A stretch of 64,000 nt of DNA. Origin: Hirudinaria manillensis (taxonomy: Eukaryota; Annelida; Clitellata; Hirudinida; Hirudinidae). Shown here one piece after another: positions 26,701 to 39,942 of the stretch. The stretch spans positions 9,441,629 through 9,505,628 of the forward strand of contig CM067526.1 in assembly GCA_034509925.1 (NCBI GenBank), written 5' to 3'. Below the pieces are notes generated by a model that worked only from the letters and a program-made list of their open reading frames with translations, ran no database searches and had not been told where the DNA came from. The position numbers and the translations under genes are program-made. The number at the start of each line of letters is the position of its first letter. Positions within the stretch are counted from its first letter, which is position 1.

Positions 26701-29700
26701 TTGTGCAAACCGAACATGGATTGTGAAAACAGCACAAATGGACCTATGCTTTTTTATTGCTCTTTGCAGGAATATGGCCAATTATAGACCAACCTACAGG
26801 CCAATATTCCTTCAATTCATTCAGCCAATTCATAGTTTAATTAAATTGAAATGTTCATCTAATTAATGAGAATTAATTGATTAATTAATGGATTATATGG
26901 CATTTATTGTTATTTTAATTTTAAAAGATACAAAATGCACCTCTCAGGTCTCGAGATCACGTGATACGTTCAACACGACGCCAACTTCTTCTGGAAACCT
27001 CGAAAGAAAAGTCGTAAGGAAGTTCGTTGCCCCGTTTGCAAAGAGTCTCTCCAATGTAAACCAAGCCGGTCCCGGGCGAGAAGGCACCACGTTCATAAGA
27101 GACGTCGCCCTCATCAGGGACATCGTCGAGAACACTTCGGGGGGTTCGAACGGACTCGGAGGTTCGGAGAGAGCGAGGTCGGCAACCGGGAGACGACCTT
27201 TTGCGTCGTCCTCTTCGTCCGTGACCACGAGGACAAATAGGACCTTCGCCCTCAGGTGCTCGAAGGCAGCCCCGACCGGTGCGGCCGAAGTGCCGGACAG
27301 GCCCGGATCGTCCGCCAGACACCCTTCCAGGTCGAGGAGCGTCGGAAACGAGGAAGGAGTCGGACCGAAGTCTCGAGAATCTTCGGGGACGAGGCTCGAC
27401 GTCAGATCGTCTCAGAAGCATCTTTCGAATGCCTCTCGATCGAGCGACACGAGGCAGCGCAGGAGTTCGGGTGCTCTGCAAGAGAAAGAAGCTTCTGCAT
27501 TCACCAGAAGGGACGGAGGTCGATTCAGCATGAGGTTGGAAAAGTCAGAATCGAAGCCGAGCGAAGCCCCTCTTCCTACGACCAATGCCTGGCAGAGACG
27601 GAAGAACTACGATCCGAGGAAATCGGCAGAACTCTCTCGAAGCCGGTCGTCTTCCACCAGGCGGATCGGCGAGGATCGCAACGAGCCACGGAAAGAGGGA
27701 AGTCGCAACCCTCCGAAGGTCGTTCCCGGAAAGAAACTCGACAAGATTGCTCAGATGAGCCATGCGGTTGCTGACAACCTCAATGCACTTGCAAAGAACT
27801 CGGACCTTGAAAGACCCGTTTCGCTGGTTAGTTTGACCGTCTGCCTTTGTGAAGTCCGAGCGACAAGAGAAGTCTTTGCCTAGAGTTCCTTTCAGCTTTT
27901 GCTAATATTGGATATTTATTAATTTATTTATAATTCTTTCGAAAAGATTATTTAGGTGTTGTTTCAGGAATGATTGAAGTAGAAAAGAAGGACTTCAATG
28001 ATTTCATAGCTTCATTTCTTTTAAAATGACTTTTATAAAAAATAGTTTGATCATAGAGGTTTGCTGATATGTGTTGCATGCATGACTTCATTCGTAAATG
28101 CATAGCATCCAAAACGGCTTTAGTCTGCCGAGTCATGCCATCATGCTGGGCCTCGAACGCGGTTACCACGTTACCTTCTCTGGTCTTCAACTGTTTGCCA
28201 ATACTTTGGCACGCAGGAGTTTGTTAACCTCTCCATAAACTCTGTTGTTTTTAATTAACTTAATTTGTCTAATTTCATGCATGACAATTTCGTTTAGTGG
28301 TTGCAAAATAATTTATCTTTTATTTTATGCTTTTCATTTCAACTTAAATTTCATTACTAATCATTTTGACTAATGAGATGTTGTTGTTGTTGTCATAGAT
28401 TTTATAAATTATATTTTTAGCTTTTCAATGTTTTCACATTTTTGCCAGTTTTTTTTTCAAACATTAGATTTGATTTTTTAGATTTTTAGATTGTCTTTGA
28501 TTTTTGTTTTCATTTCAAATGTTTTGAAAACTGATGACTTTTAGAAGCAACTTCCCGTTTTCACTCACGACTCTCCCTCGTCTGCATTCTCAACGAACGC
28601 CATCGCCAAACGTAGGCCAATCAGGTCAACTGGGGGCGGAGACTTGTCCCCCGAAGAAGGGGTAAAACGTTTAAAAGTTCATCGCCGGTTAATGTTTCTA
28701 CGAACAGGAACCTCGAAGTGGACTATTGTTTCTATTGACCTTGCAATAACTTTCTAACTTTTAACAAAGTTATCAGCTCAGTGGCTCCCTTCTCAAAATG
28801 TCTGTGAATTCATTTCTGAATCCCTATCGAGCTGTTTTAATTTTTTAATTTTATGCACGTGATTGTTGCTTGCATTGAATTTCAAACATTACTTTTTACT
28901 AACTCGACTGATTGGGTTTTTATCGAGCTTTGTTTTTAGTTCATTTCTCGGCAAAACGTAATACGATATGACGATAGTTATTGTCAAATAATATCTTTCA
29001 TAATAACCATTTTCAGAGCCCCTATGACAGCATTCTCGTGGATTCCATACAACAGGTATCAAAGAAGGTCAAGTCCTTGGCCGATGTTCTCATTGGTAGA
29101 ATGAGGTCAGTTGGTTGAAAACTGAAGTAATTGATTGGATTGAAAAATATGGAATTTATTTCTTTGTTTTAAAGTAAAATATTTCTTTGAAAAAGCTCTG
29201 ATGCTGATCATAATCATACTTTAAGTTTCATGTTTTATGGTCAATATCATGTTGAGCTGCCTGTAATGTACATGGGTATTGTAATTATGTTTTGTTCTCT
29301 GTTTTAGATAAAAGGAATTACACCCAAATTTATATCTTTGTATATCCTTCCATTATATCTCCTCATAGTCGTTACATCACATTTATGAGCAAATCATAAA
29401 ATATCAAATGCATTATTTTGAATATAAGTAAACATGTCATTACAAATTTAATAATAAATTAATTCATCTAACCAGGGAGGATTGCACCTTTGAAGATGAT
29501 ACCTCCTCTTCTACCAAGAACTCTAGTGTCACTTCTCCAAACTCTTCTGATCCCACAACAATATGGCAAAGTGCCAATCCAGAACTGGCTGCCATACTTG
29601 AAAATCTCAAGAAAACAGAACTTCATTTGCAAGGTTTGATTTTAAATCCTTTAACTCAGAAACACGTTTTTGTTGATTTTAATTGTTTTATTTTATATAA

Positions 29701-30336
29701 ACATTAAGCATTGTTCACTTTTACATCTTTATTCTAAACAATGAACTCCAGAGTTGCTTAATTTCTTTGCATTAATTATTGTATTGTTCTTGTTCTTCTA
29801 TTGCATTGTTCTTGTTATCATATTATTGTTCAATAAGTAGTTCAGTGTAAGCAAGTAATAAATATTTGCAAAATGTGGGGCTCTGTGGATGTTTTTGGTT
29901 AATTTATATGTATAGATAGTAAGATAGTAATACCTAATTCAATTAATAATTGAATCAGTCAATATTGATTAATATTGAAACTATCCTGAACGCAGAGGTT
30001 CACAAAACCCTCTTCAGTGACCCAAGTGAACTCACTGCCTCAAGCGCAGGACCTCTGCCCATCAGCCCTCACTTGGCCCGCAAGTCGGGTTTCGTGCCCA
30101 TTGACAAGCCTCCCCTTGATGATGATGATGATTTCGATGGCGAGGAGGAGTTTGTTTCAGAAGCAAAAGTCTCGGTCAGGAGAGGTTCGGCCACTCAGGC
30201 CAATAGGCAAACCTTGAAAACATCTGAACTCAAGAAGACTTCTACTACTGCATTTGTCAATCCAGCCAATAGGAAGAAAGTGAGGCCGTTCAAAGCGACC
30301 AATCACAATCCACTTAATAGTGATGAATATTACTAG
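17752..30336 (+). CDS. CEP170-like centrosomal/microtubule-associated protein
   Basis: Exons: 17752-17910, 21446-22526, 23259-23527, 23896-24028, 24262-25046, 25713-25776, 26021-26499, 26948-27826, 28545-28661, 29017-29105, 29476-29633, 29996-30336. They give 1517 aa with phases consistent throughout; human CEP170 is ~1580. CEP170 binds microtubules and subdistal appendages. Support: GGMAFTIDFGS in exon 3; SGTYTVDEDEE with KARKKIDEAFGV in exon 5; MNETSSRLNALIDATSR in exon 7; and a C-terminal region with VSKKVKSLADVL plus NPELAAILENLKK, resembling the CEP170 C-terminal domain. Exon 2 encodes a Ser/Pro/His/Gln-rich disordered region. I do not see the N-terminal FHA domain of vertebrate CEP170. 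The intron after 26499 appears to use a GC donor (GAGAG|gcaagc). Exons 5, 7 and 8 are strikingly GC-rich. AATAAA at 30551-30556. Gene structure is firm; the family name is moderate; the first exon is the weakest. Confidence 0.75.
17911..21445 (+). other. Large intron 1 of the CEP170-like gene
   Basis: 3.5 kb between a phase-0 donor (TGTCAG|gtttgt) and a phase-0 acceptor (tttttcag at 21445). No FHA-like exon recognised inside. Apart from a tRNA-like stretch near 20.26-20.32 kb I see nothing. Confidence 0.5.
20251..20320 (+). repeat. tRNA-like head, possibly a SINE relic
   Basis: gagtcactcggtaagag resembles a tRNA D-arm/A-box, and gggttcgggtt about 40 nt later resembles the B-box (GGTTCGANTCC). 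The region cannot fold into a full functional tRNA by eye. Could be chance. Confidence 0.3.
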
Positions 30337-31665
30337 GCTGATCTTCACATGTAATGTGATCTGGTTTGTCAGTGTTGCTAATCGGTTGTCGATGATAATG
30401 AATATAACAATGGTGATGATGATGATACTATAAATTCCACGAGTAAGATGTAAGGCTGTCACTACTTGAAGATTTCAATACTTATTATTCCAATCTAATG
30501 AAACCACTTTCTGAATAACAAACAAATAATTAAATTACTACCAATGACCAAATAAATATTTGCTACTCCTGAAGCAATGAAAAATGAGGAAGCAAGCAAT
30601 GGCTCATCACATATTCAAAAGTGCTTGATTGATAGCATTAGGAAGCTTTGCAATGTGATTGTTAAACACTGTACTTGTTCCTGTTGAGGAATATAATATG
30701 CTGAGAAAGGTATATATAACTGGCCGTTAATACTTCAAATGCTCTTGCATGTTAATTAATGTTTGTTTAGGACCATTGGTGGTGGTAATGCATGAAATGT
30801 ATTCTTGTTGCACTTTTTCTGAATTGATTTCTTGCAACTTATAATTCAATTCCTTTTGAAAAAGAAACTGGTCCTGCTCTGATTAGCACACCTGTGCAAA
30901 ATATAAGTCACAGCCATTTATTATGAATTTTCTGACTGCTTCAGCAAAGTTTGTTTCTCAATAAGTTGCAAGTTGCAGAAGGGAGTTCTGGATTTTAAGT
31001 ACAATTTAGCAGGATGTTGAGTCTATTATGCTTTGGTTAGGGCCAGATGAGTGATCTACTAGCTAAAGTCAACAATGAACGTGCACTGACAAGTACAAAA
31101 TGTGCATGTCAAGACTCTTCAAATCTCTTCTATGTCTTTGACTATGCTTATTGTTTGATGTTCTAAAATTGCCTTTCGCATCGAGTCTCGTTACTCTATT
31201 CGGATCATTGTTAGTCAACGATTTGCTGTCACATTTTCTGGCATTTTTGTCTCCATAATCATGAAATTTAATGTTTCTCGTTCTTAACAGTGCATCAATT
31301 GCATTTTGGAACTAAATTTACATGTGTGCGTTTGCAAACTTGGATTGTTTTTTGGCCAATCCACTTTCTTCTACTTGTTTACAGATTTAAATTTTGGTAA
31401 ATTTATCCAATCAAGTTATGGATTTAAATTTTGGAATTAAAATTCTGTCTTTTGTCAAAAATTTCTTAATTTAATTTGAACAATATCTTGGGATCCACAA
31501 AGGGATACCTCACTTTAGTCAACTTGTGGCAAGTTCTCTCACCAGGAATGCTTCCATTCCTACTAACCAACAATATGTACAATATATATTAATATAGAAC
31601 AAGAAGCTTTCTTAATAATAGATAATTTATTAAATTGAAACCAGTCCCCGATCGTTTCATGGCTT
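30337..31665. other. Convergent spacer between the CEP170-like gene and BOP1
   Basis: Contains AATAAA at 30551-30556 (+), for the CEP170-like gene, and TTTATT at 31626-31631, which is AATAAA on the minus strand, only 35 nt beyond the BOP1 stop. Nothing else recognised. Confidence 0.7.
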
Positions 31666-34600
31666 TTAAATGTAAAGCCTGATGGTTTTGTCTGCACCTG
31701 CCGTGGCCACAATTGGATCCCTGGGGTGGAACTGACAGTCCAAGACGCAAAGGTTCTTTGTTTTTACGTGTCCACTCAACCTCTTCACTGGGACGATCAG
31801 TGGTTGAGTCAGGAGGTCGCTGCAGATGTTTGATGATTGGATTATGGTTTCGTATAGTTTAGCAGACTAGGTAGTTAATGGCATTGATATCAACAAATGT
31901 TTACAACAATAGCAGTGGATTTACATAGTTTTGGAATAGTTAACTTACTTATAGACCGTTGAGTGAGTGATTCTGGTGGTTCCATCATCAGAACAAGAAG
32001 CAAACAGTGGTAGGGTGTTGTGGAACACGACTTGTCTCACGGACGACTTGTGGTACCTTAAATATTAGGACAATGAATAGGGAATTGTAGCAGTGTTAGA
32101 CTCGTTTAATGTGATGCAAGTATTTGAGGAGAAGGTAAGCTAGGATATTTTCAACATTTGATAGACATGCTTGGATGTTATAATGACTTATGCTTTTGTT
32201 TAGATGCCCTCAGACTTAAAACACAATGTTCAAATCACATCGTGGGCACTTGTTTATCATTAGTTTTAATTTCTACGTTGATATGACTAAAAGCTTTGAC
32301 GTAAGGCTAATCAATCAAGACATTTAAAATTTGAGGATGTTCTTACTTGAGAACTTTGTAAGGCTTGGTAGACTGTTCAGTGTCAAACCAGGTGATGCGA
32401 TTGTCATAACTACCAACAATTATGTTTTCTCCTGAAAATTTGAAGTATTTTAATTAAAGTATTTCAATCAGATGTTGCTATGTCCAAGGTGCTATGATAT
32501 GTAATAATATTTTGTGAGGGAGCTATTATTAAGCAATAAACCAAGCATCTAAACATAGCACATGTTATAAATGGCATATGAGCAGACAACATGCTAAGGT
32601 AAGTGCAAGAGCAGTTCATTTAAATATGATTACATAATAAAAACTAGTTTGTCATCATGTAATTTAAATATTTAATTATATTATTTAATAAGAAGTAAAT
32701 AATTAACAACCTTTCGGGTGGATGGACATGCTCGATATCCAATTACAATTGGGGAACATCTTTTTGCTTCCTTTGGCAGTTGCCAAGTTGTATGACCTGA
32801 CACTCTGCTTAGTCTGTGAGCAAGCAGAATTTAAAAACAATTTAAATCCAATCATGCATTATTACAAAACAAAAAGAATGCTTGCATTTCAAAATTACTT
32901 AAAATTTATGATTTTAAATTAAGTGCAGCATCATTAATAAAGCTAAGGAAAGTATTAAGAAGTTTAAAAAAAAGAAAAAGAGAGAGAGAGAGTTGACTCA
33001 CAGCAACATAAAGAAGAGGCTTTGAGGGATGGAAAAGCACACATTGTGGATATCCCTTCATCTTCTCAATGGGTTTCTAAAATGAAAGACGAAGGACGTT
33101 TTCACTGTTCATGTTTTAACGTTTTAACAAAAATGCTATAAACTAATATATATACTAATCGCATTAGATTATAGCTAGTTTATATATATTCTATTAATCA
33201 GTGTAATATAATTTATATTATATTGGAGGATAAGCTTCATTATACAACCAATATAAATATTTGTATACATTAGCTTGAAGGTAGCTATTTATAATTACTT
33301 TATCATTGGAAATAATAATTAGGATTTATACATTTTACATTTATATATACACATTATACATTTAACAAAATGTAAAATGAGTGATCAACCAACCATCGTG
33401 GTTCTCGATGAGAGACGATGAATCAGCACTGAAAGAGATTTTCCTTCCGATAAGACGGCCGAGAAGTAATCGCCACCCTTCTGCCAGGACAGGTGAGTCA
33501 CAGTCTGACGGAAAAATATATAAATTTTATATCGAAATCCATTTAATTGTCAGTTAAATCAGCAATTAATTTTCTGAAGGATTCTTGACAAATACCTGTG
33601 GATGTGATATGATAATCCTGGTTCCTGCATTTCCAATGTTATCAGAAACCTCCCACTTCACAGGGATTGTCTCTTCCTTTTCTTCTGCTTGCATCAAATA
33701 ATTAACTCTTATTTATAGTAATAATTTAGTTATTTATCATTAAAAAATTTGTTTACAATCCAGCCAAGTGATAAGCAGCAACGATAGTAAACAATATTCA
33801 TGTGTAAACATCAAACTAATGACTGACCTGCTTCTGAATTCTCCAGTCCTTCAAGTGGATCTTCTTCTGCTTCTGTCAAATTGCAACTCATGACAAACAC
33901 CTTCCTGTCTCTGTTAACAAATGATTTTAAGAAATCAATGATTATATTTCATTTCATTGTCTAATCATAAAATCAATCTCATAACCATAAATAATATGAT
34001 TACAATGTAAAAAAAATCATTTTAGGGATGAACATGAACATGAACTGCAGAAGTAAAAACAGAAAATGTGCTTCAATGTGCTTACACAGCTGCTACAAGA
34101 ACCGATTTCTTGGGATTCCATTTGACGATTTTCACTGGACCTTCCATCTCAAAGACCCTAATGCACCGGCCAGTACTCATTTCCCAGAATCTGACAGTGC
34201 AGTCATCAGAACCTGGATGGACAGACAGATTCCAAGATGCATTTCAAAGGATTCTTGAACTATGGAATCTAACATCGTAATTGAAAATGTGTGATTCATT
34301 CACTCACCAGATGCCAGGAACTGTCCGCTGGGGTCAAAGGAAATTGACCTCACAATGTCTGTGTGACCTCTGAACAACTAATTGCAAAATTCCAGATTAA
34401 TTTCAATGAGCTTAATAGCAATTGTGGTGCAAGTATGTTATTAAGGAAACAATGGAAAATTATGATAATAACGGTAATATTACTAATAATATATTAATAT
34501 TATTAATACTATTAAATAATATTATTAATTATACCATTAATATTAAATAATATTTAAATAATTAAATAATATTATTAATTAATAGATGAACTCACCAGAG

Positions 34601-37216
34601 CTTGAAGGGTGGGGAATGGCAGAAGGTCTCTTGGGCTTGGAAGCTTCGGTAACAAATCCTCCATAGAGACTTTGGCCTATAGAAATTGATAATATTAGTA
34701 GTGATAAATATGTTTATCAGTTAAATCCTGTGATGTCAACCAAACAAAATGAGTGCAAGCGACGATAACATAAATAATTTGAATGCTGATATTCACAGAA
34801 AATATTACATTGTTTGAAATGGTGGCCATTTAATATACACAACATAACGAATAATTAACAAGTAGGAGGCAGTGACAAACCCTCATTTTAATTTGTCTCG
34901 GACACATGTAGAGGTCGAGGCATCTTTCGAATCTCTCGTTGACGAACTTGTTGTAACCCGGAACACTCCTCAGGTTGTTGTACTTTTTGGGGATGAAGTT
35001 CAATCGTCTTTCACTCGGTTCTTTGTCCAACCATTGTTTCTCCTTTGAAATTTTAATAAAATAACGATGAAAACAAATAAAAGAATTAACCAAAATAAAT
35101 TAATTATCGGCAATTTACCTCTTCGGGAGTAAAGAGATACTCGGGCGGAGGATTGTATGACTCGTAGTGACCAGGAAGAGCCATTTTTGGTGGAGCAATG
35201 TATTGATGGATTCTCTTTGGACCATGGGGCTGATGGATTTAAAAATAATATATTAATAATTTACATTATAATTTAAAAATAGTCGCAATTCATGATAACT
35301 TGGAGGCTTATATTGGCACCGCTATTAATTTATGCAACAACCACCACTGCAAACCTCAGTGTCTGTGCCCCAGATATCATGGAACTTTGGCATCTTGTTC
35401 TTTTCAAGGTCTTCCTCCTCTTCATCCGAGTCCTTCTTCTCTGTCAACTTGAGCCAACCCATTTTTATGGAGTGGACTATTTGACTCACCTGTTTCAACA
35501 ACGATTCTTGTGAGTATATCGATTAGTTATATTATATTATTATATTAGATTATATTGGTTAGTCTAAAAAATCGATATTAAATATTGAAATTTCTTGTAA
35601 CTCATAAAATTGACCTTTAATCTCTCCCACTTGGATGGCACAAAGCTCCTCTTGTGTTCCGGTTGGTTGGTTACAGGGTGAATCATCACGTCACGCACGA
35701 ATGGCTCAGAAAAATCCTGCATTAGTTTGAACATTAGTTTGGATAAATAATTTCTCAATATAAATAAAATATATGTTCAGAATGGCTCACATAATCGCTA
35801 TCAGTGGGCTTGACCATATATCTCCCTCTGAGATATTTTCTGATCAATTTGACATCTTCATCGCTAAGGACGACCTTCTTATTAGTCTGAGGATCTACCA
35901 CCTGTCTCCTGATTGGTTGCATTTTTTAACAATTTATGCCATTTTTATCAATAAATAAATTTGTAAAACATTTAATGATTTGCCAAACAAAAACAATAAT
36001 TAATAGAACAAATGCCAACCAATAATTAGGATCATCCATCTTCATGATGAGTTCTTCCAATTCATCCGATTGCTGTCCATCCTTCATTATCCTCTTTCCC
36101 TCCAGGTCATAACCGATGTGTCCCTTCTCCTTGTACCATTCAATTGGAATGTTTCCTATCGTGTTCCTTGCATCCTGAGTGGTTATATTTGAAACCATTG
36201 ACATTCATCGGATAAAAAGGTCTTTATAAACACTCCGTCGGCAATCAACATTATGTCATTAACAGGAATTAATTAATGAAATAAATAATTAATGATTTTT
36301 ATGTCATTATTTCAAAATTGCTTCTTACCTCCTCATCCGAGGAATCATTTTCGTATTCATCGATTTTACTTTCTTCTTTTGCCTTTTTTAATAAAACCAA
36401 CATAACTTTACTTTTTGTTGCACAAAGAAATGACTAATTGAACAATGTTCCAAAGGTTAATTCTTAAACTAATATAACATTTAAACTTCATTTCTTACAG
36501 ATGTCCCACTGGTTGACTCTTTTGCAGCATCTGCATCTTCCTCCACACCCTCGGCATTGCTCTCGCCCGATTCGACAGCTTCATCATCGCTTTCATCTTC
36601 AACATCACCATCTTCATCATCTATGATGTCTTCATCACTTCCTCCCTCAACTACACAGTCATCAACTTCCTCCTCTGATTCAGATTCATTATCTTGGATG
36701 TCACATTCTTTGAGCTTAGCAAATTCCTCTGTGATATTTGAACTGGTTCTATCTTCCTTTGTGATCTCTGAGTGAAGCTGCAATTTAGAAGATTTTGTAA
36801 AAAAAAATTGCGACTGCTTCATTTTCCTATTCACTCTTTAAAATGCAACCAAAATTGTGACCAAAGTAAAATAAAAGTTTTAAACTTAATGATCTGATCT
36901 TTAATGTTGAGTCAAGTCAATAGATTTAAAATAGTGACAAAATACGATAATGTTAACAAGAATTCCAAAGCTGAAAATGTAATATAGATATCTCAATGTG
37001 AAATCATGAAAAAATCATTATCATTTAAAGATCTGTAATTTGGAACATGGTACTTTTATAAATCTAGAAAAATTTAATTTAACGCGCATGTAAGATGACC
37101 ATTAAGTAAAACATTTCTCTTGAAAAAAGCACAACCAATTAATAAACTGTCCGTGGATGTAAATTCATTAATAAAGACAAGAATTGCAAGGCTTCTAAAC
37201 TTACTCTCTTTTTCAT
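31666..37216 (-). CDS. BOP1: Ribosome biogenesis protein BOP1 (WD40; PeBoW complex)
   Basis: Twenty exons: 37216-37205, 36777-36499, 36382-36329, 36174-36020, 35908-35791, 35716-35615, 35489-35355, 35229-35119, 35042-34881, 34676-34596, 34377-34308, 34212-34086, 33910-33828, 33684-33596, 33504-33394, 33076-33002, 32804-32711, 32431-32347, 32056-31949, 31819-31666. They give 734 aa (human 746), every junction in frame. Acts with PES1 and WDR12 in 60S subunit maturation in the nucleolus. The order is an acidic Ser/Asp/Glu N-terminus; BOP1NT domain ([53 protein letters not shown]); then [15 protein letters not shown] and WD repeats beginning [19 protein letters not shown] and ending [12 protein letters not shown]. 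The first coding exon is only 12 nt (Met-Lys-Lys-Arg) with a perfect gtaagt donor; reading instead into 36834 would run through a strong polypyrimidine acceptor. Confidence 0.95.
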
Positions 37217-39942
37217 TTCTGAGTTGCAATTTAAGCGAATAAACACAACGGTTACACGTGAAATCCGTAAACAAAGCGAGCGATAAACAAGCCCAGCCAA
37301 ATATCGGAATTGTTTTGATTGTAATTTTAAGAACTCCGTTGATTGTTCAAATTGATAAACACTTAATTTAATACTTAAATTACTAAATAATAGTAATTAT
37401 TGCAGATGATCACATTTAAAGTTTTGAAACCATTTCATCCATTGATCCAATATTTTTCGGTTCAATTTATTTCAATATTTTCAAGTAAAAATCAAATATT
37501 AATGATGTGCATTTTAATGAATTTAAATTAAAAGCATTTCACTAAAAATCTGACAATTCTTCTTTGATGACCAAATTTGGATCATATAATGATATAAACA
37601 CTATTGCAGCATTGATTTTTCGTGGGCCTTGCAGTTTCAAATCGTATTACTGGAACATTACTAATCTAATAATCACGGTACGCTATTAAATCAGTTAATT
37701 CTACCCTTAGCAGATTGAATTAGCAATGCTGTTGTGATTTTTGTGTCTAGTGATATTTTTTGTGTCCATATTTTGCTAGTCTAGCAGAAAAATTGTTTCA
37801 GCGATTGTTAATGGCCAGAGTTTTTTTAAATAAAATTTCTTAAAATCGAGTATGCCTCACATAACATCAACTTCTGGCAAGGCGAACCAGTCCAAAAATC
37901 GGGCGTGTTATACCAGCCACCGGCGCCCGAGGTTCATTGTTTCTTTCAGCCTTCCACCGGATAAATGCAAATCAAACAAAAATAAATTTAAAGTACATCG
38001 GATAGGACCAAATTTATAGTTTATAATACCTTAAAAGAAATAGAATGACTCCAGAAATGTAAGATCTTAACAATAGAAGAGCCTGAGACTCCAATAAAAA
38101 ATTTCTAGACATATGTCATATTGAAACTATAAGGTACTTAATAAAATAAGCTTATAAAATAAGTTGATGAGACCGTGTTTGCAGACTAAAAAAATTATAA
38201 GATATTACTTTTCCTCGATATTTTAAAATGTTATATTATTTTATATTATTTATATTATTTTAAATGTCTAGATAACTCTAAGCTAGCTAATAAAACAAAT
38301 AGAAATGATTCTAGTTGTTTGCCACCAAGCTTGAGAAGGTACCTCGGAGACACCAACCTAAGGGGTCCTTCAAACTTCAGCAATGTTCAATGCATTCAAA
38401 TTAGCTTTCCATTTTATGTCTCCCAAGATTTATTTTGTTCTCTTTTATCGTATCGACAACCTTCTGAACCGATAGGATTATATATTTAGTTTTCGATAAT
38501 TGCAAGCTGTTTGATGAAATTTGTCAAGCTTAACTGCATTCCTACATGCAATTCTGTCTTTAAAATTAACTTTCACCACATGTAAAAATATTTATTGCTT
38601 TTTTTGTGCGTGTTTTCAATCGATTGTTACAGATTGGATGAAGAAATTAGATTTTGTTGGTTCATAGCATTTATTTTAAATTTAGTTTTTTTTTATATCG
38701 AAGGAATATACAGATGAAATTCGATATCGGCTTATTACCGAGTTAATAGATGATTAAAGGAAGCATAGATCGAAGCCATATCAGGATCAATATTTTTGTC
38801 ATTTTAAGTATCCTATAAAAACTAATTAGAATTGAAACTAATCGGAATATTTTTTTTACTCTATCGACATTTAGCAAATAACGAGTTATTATAGTTTAAG
38901 TAATTTATTGATAAAATCTGAGATTAAAGGTCCTCCTCCGCTAAGGTCAGACTTGATATGGACAGAGCCTTTCGAAAGTCAATGAAGGAGTCGTCGAAAG
39001 GAAATTCATGAAGTTTGAATGGTTTCGTGAATGGAAATTCAGTGGTTCAAGTTGTTGTTTTCATTAAAAATCCTTTAGAATTAAATAACCGATATTGATT
39101 CTCGCACTTATTATTTCTCGGTGATTATAACTTCATTTCATCGTGCCGGAATATTCGTAAACCTAGATTGTTGGTCGATCGAAGGGTTAAGTCTTGGACT
39201 GGTCGCCAAATTGATGTATTAATGTCACGATATGTGCATACATGTATTAATTACGTAGCGAGATTGTCAGGACGGTGTCCCAAAGGTAGAAATCAATTCC
39301 GTGCTTCCACCTTAACCTGGTGGTTAATTACACCACACGTGAACTCACCTGACGCGGAGATCAGATTCTGTTCATATTTTATGTCGCCCCTAGAAATCTA
39401 ATTATTGTTTTTTTTTCAATTATTCATGGAAAAAGATCAGTCCTGGACAAGCAGAGATGAAATCCTTAACCCGAAAAAGTCGATTTGAAGCTCAAGTTTC
39501 TAAGACATTTTAGAATATTTTTAATCCATGAAAAATCGAAATGAATTTAAACGAGACACATAAATTAATTGTAGCAGAAATATTCATGAAAAAAAAACCC
39601 CCAATAACGTTCCTAGTGTGCCGTGACTTGTGGTGATCTGAGTACTTCAAAAGTGGCGAATCCATGATTTTAAAAGGTTACAGAAAGCCAATCGATATTC
39701 AACCCGCAAGGATGATGGAGTGCTTGTGGCGTTGTGAGGATGTGCTCAGATGCTTCTTAAGACTTTTATAAGAGATACGCTCGTCCGGATGATAAATTCA
39801 GAATCTTTAATCGCAGAAATACATTGACGATTAGCATAATTTATTATTTGAAACTAACCTTTTTAAGGGTGAACCACCAGTCTGATTATTAAAGTTATTT
39901 TATGTTCAGCAAAATATAAATCGTAAATCGTAGGGAGTTGGA
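37217..39942. other. Intergenic region, BOP1 promoter side
   Basis: BOP1 and the protease gene diverge from here. AT-rich; no exon, RNA gene or transposon recognised. The open frame at 39168-39401 has no similarity that I recognise and no splice context. Confidence 0.6.

Noticed and set aside
26957-27774. Long open frames on the minus strand and in another plus frame (172-174 aa)
   Set aside because: Shadows in the CG-rich exon 26948-27826, whose own frame fits both splice junctions.
36778-36834. BOP1 start at the Met at 36834
   Set aside because: That stretch is a T-rich intron end with a strong acceptor; the MKKR exon at 37216 fits better.
39168-39401. 77-aa open frame as a gene
   Set aside because: No recognisable similarity, no splice sites in phase, low coding character.
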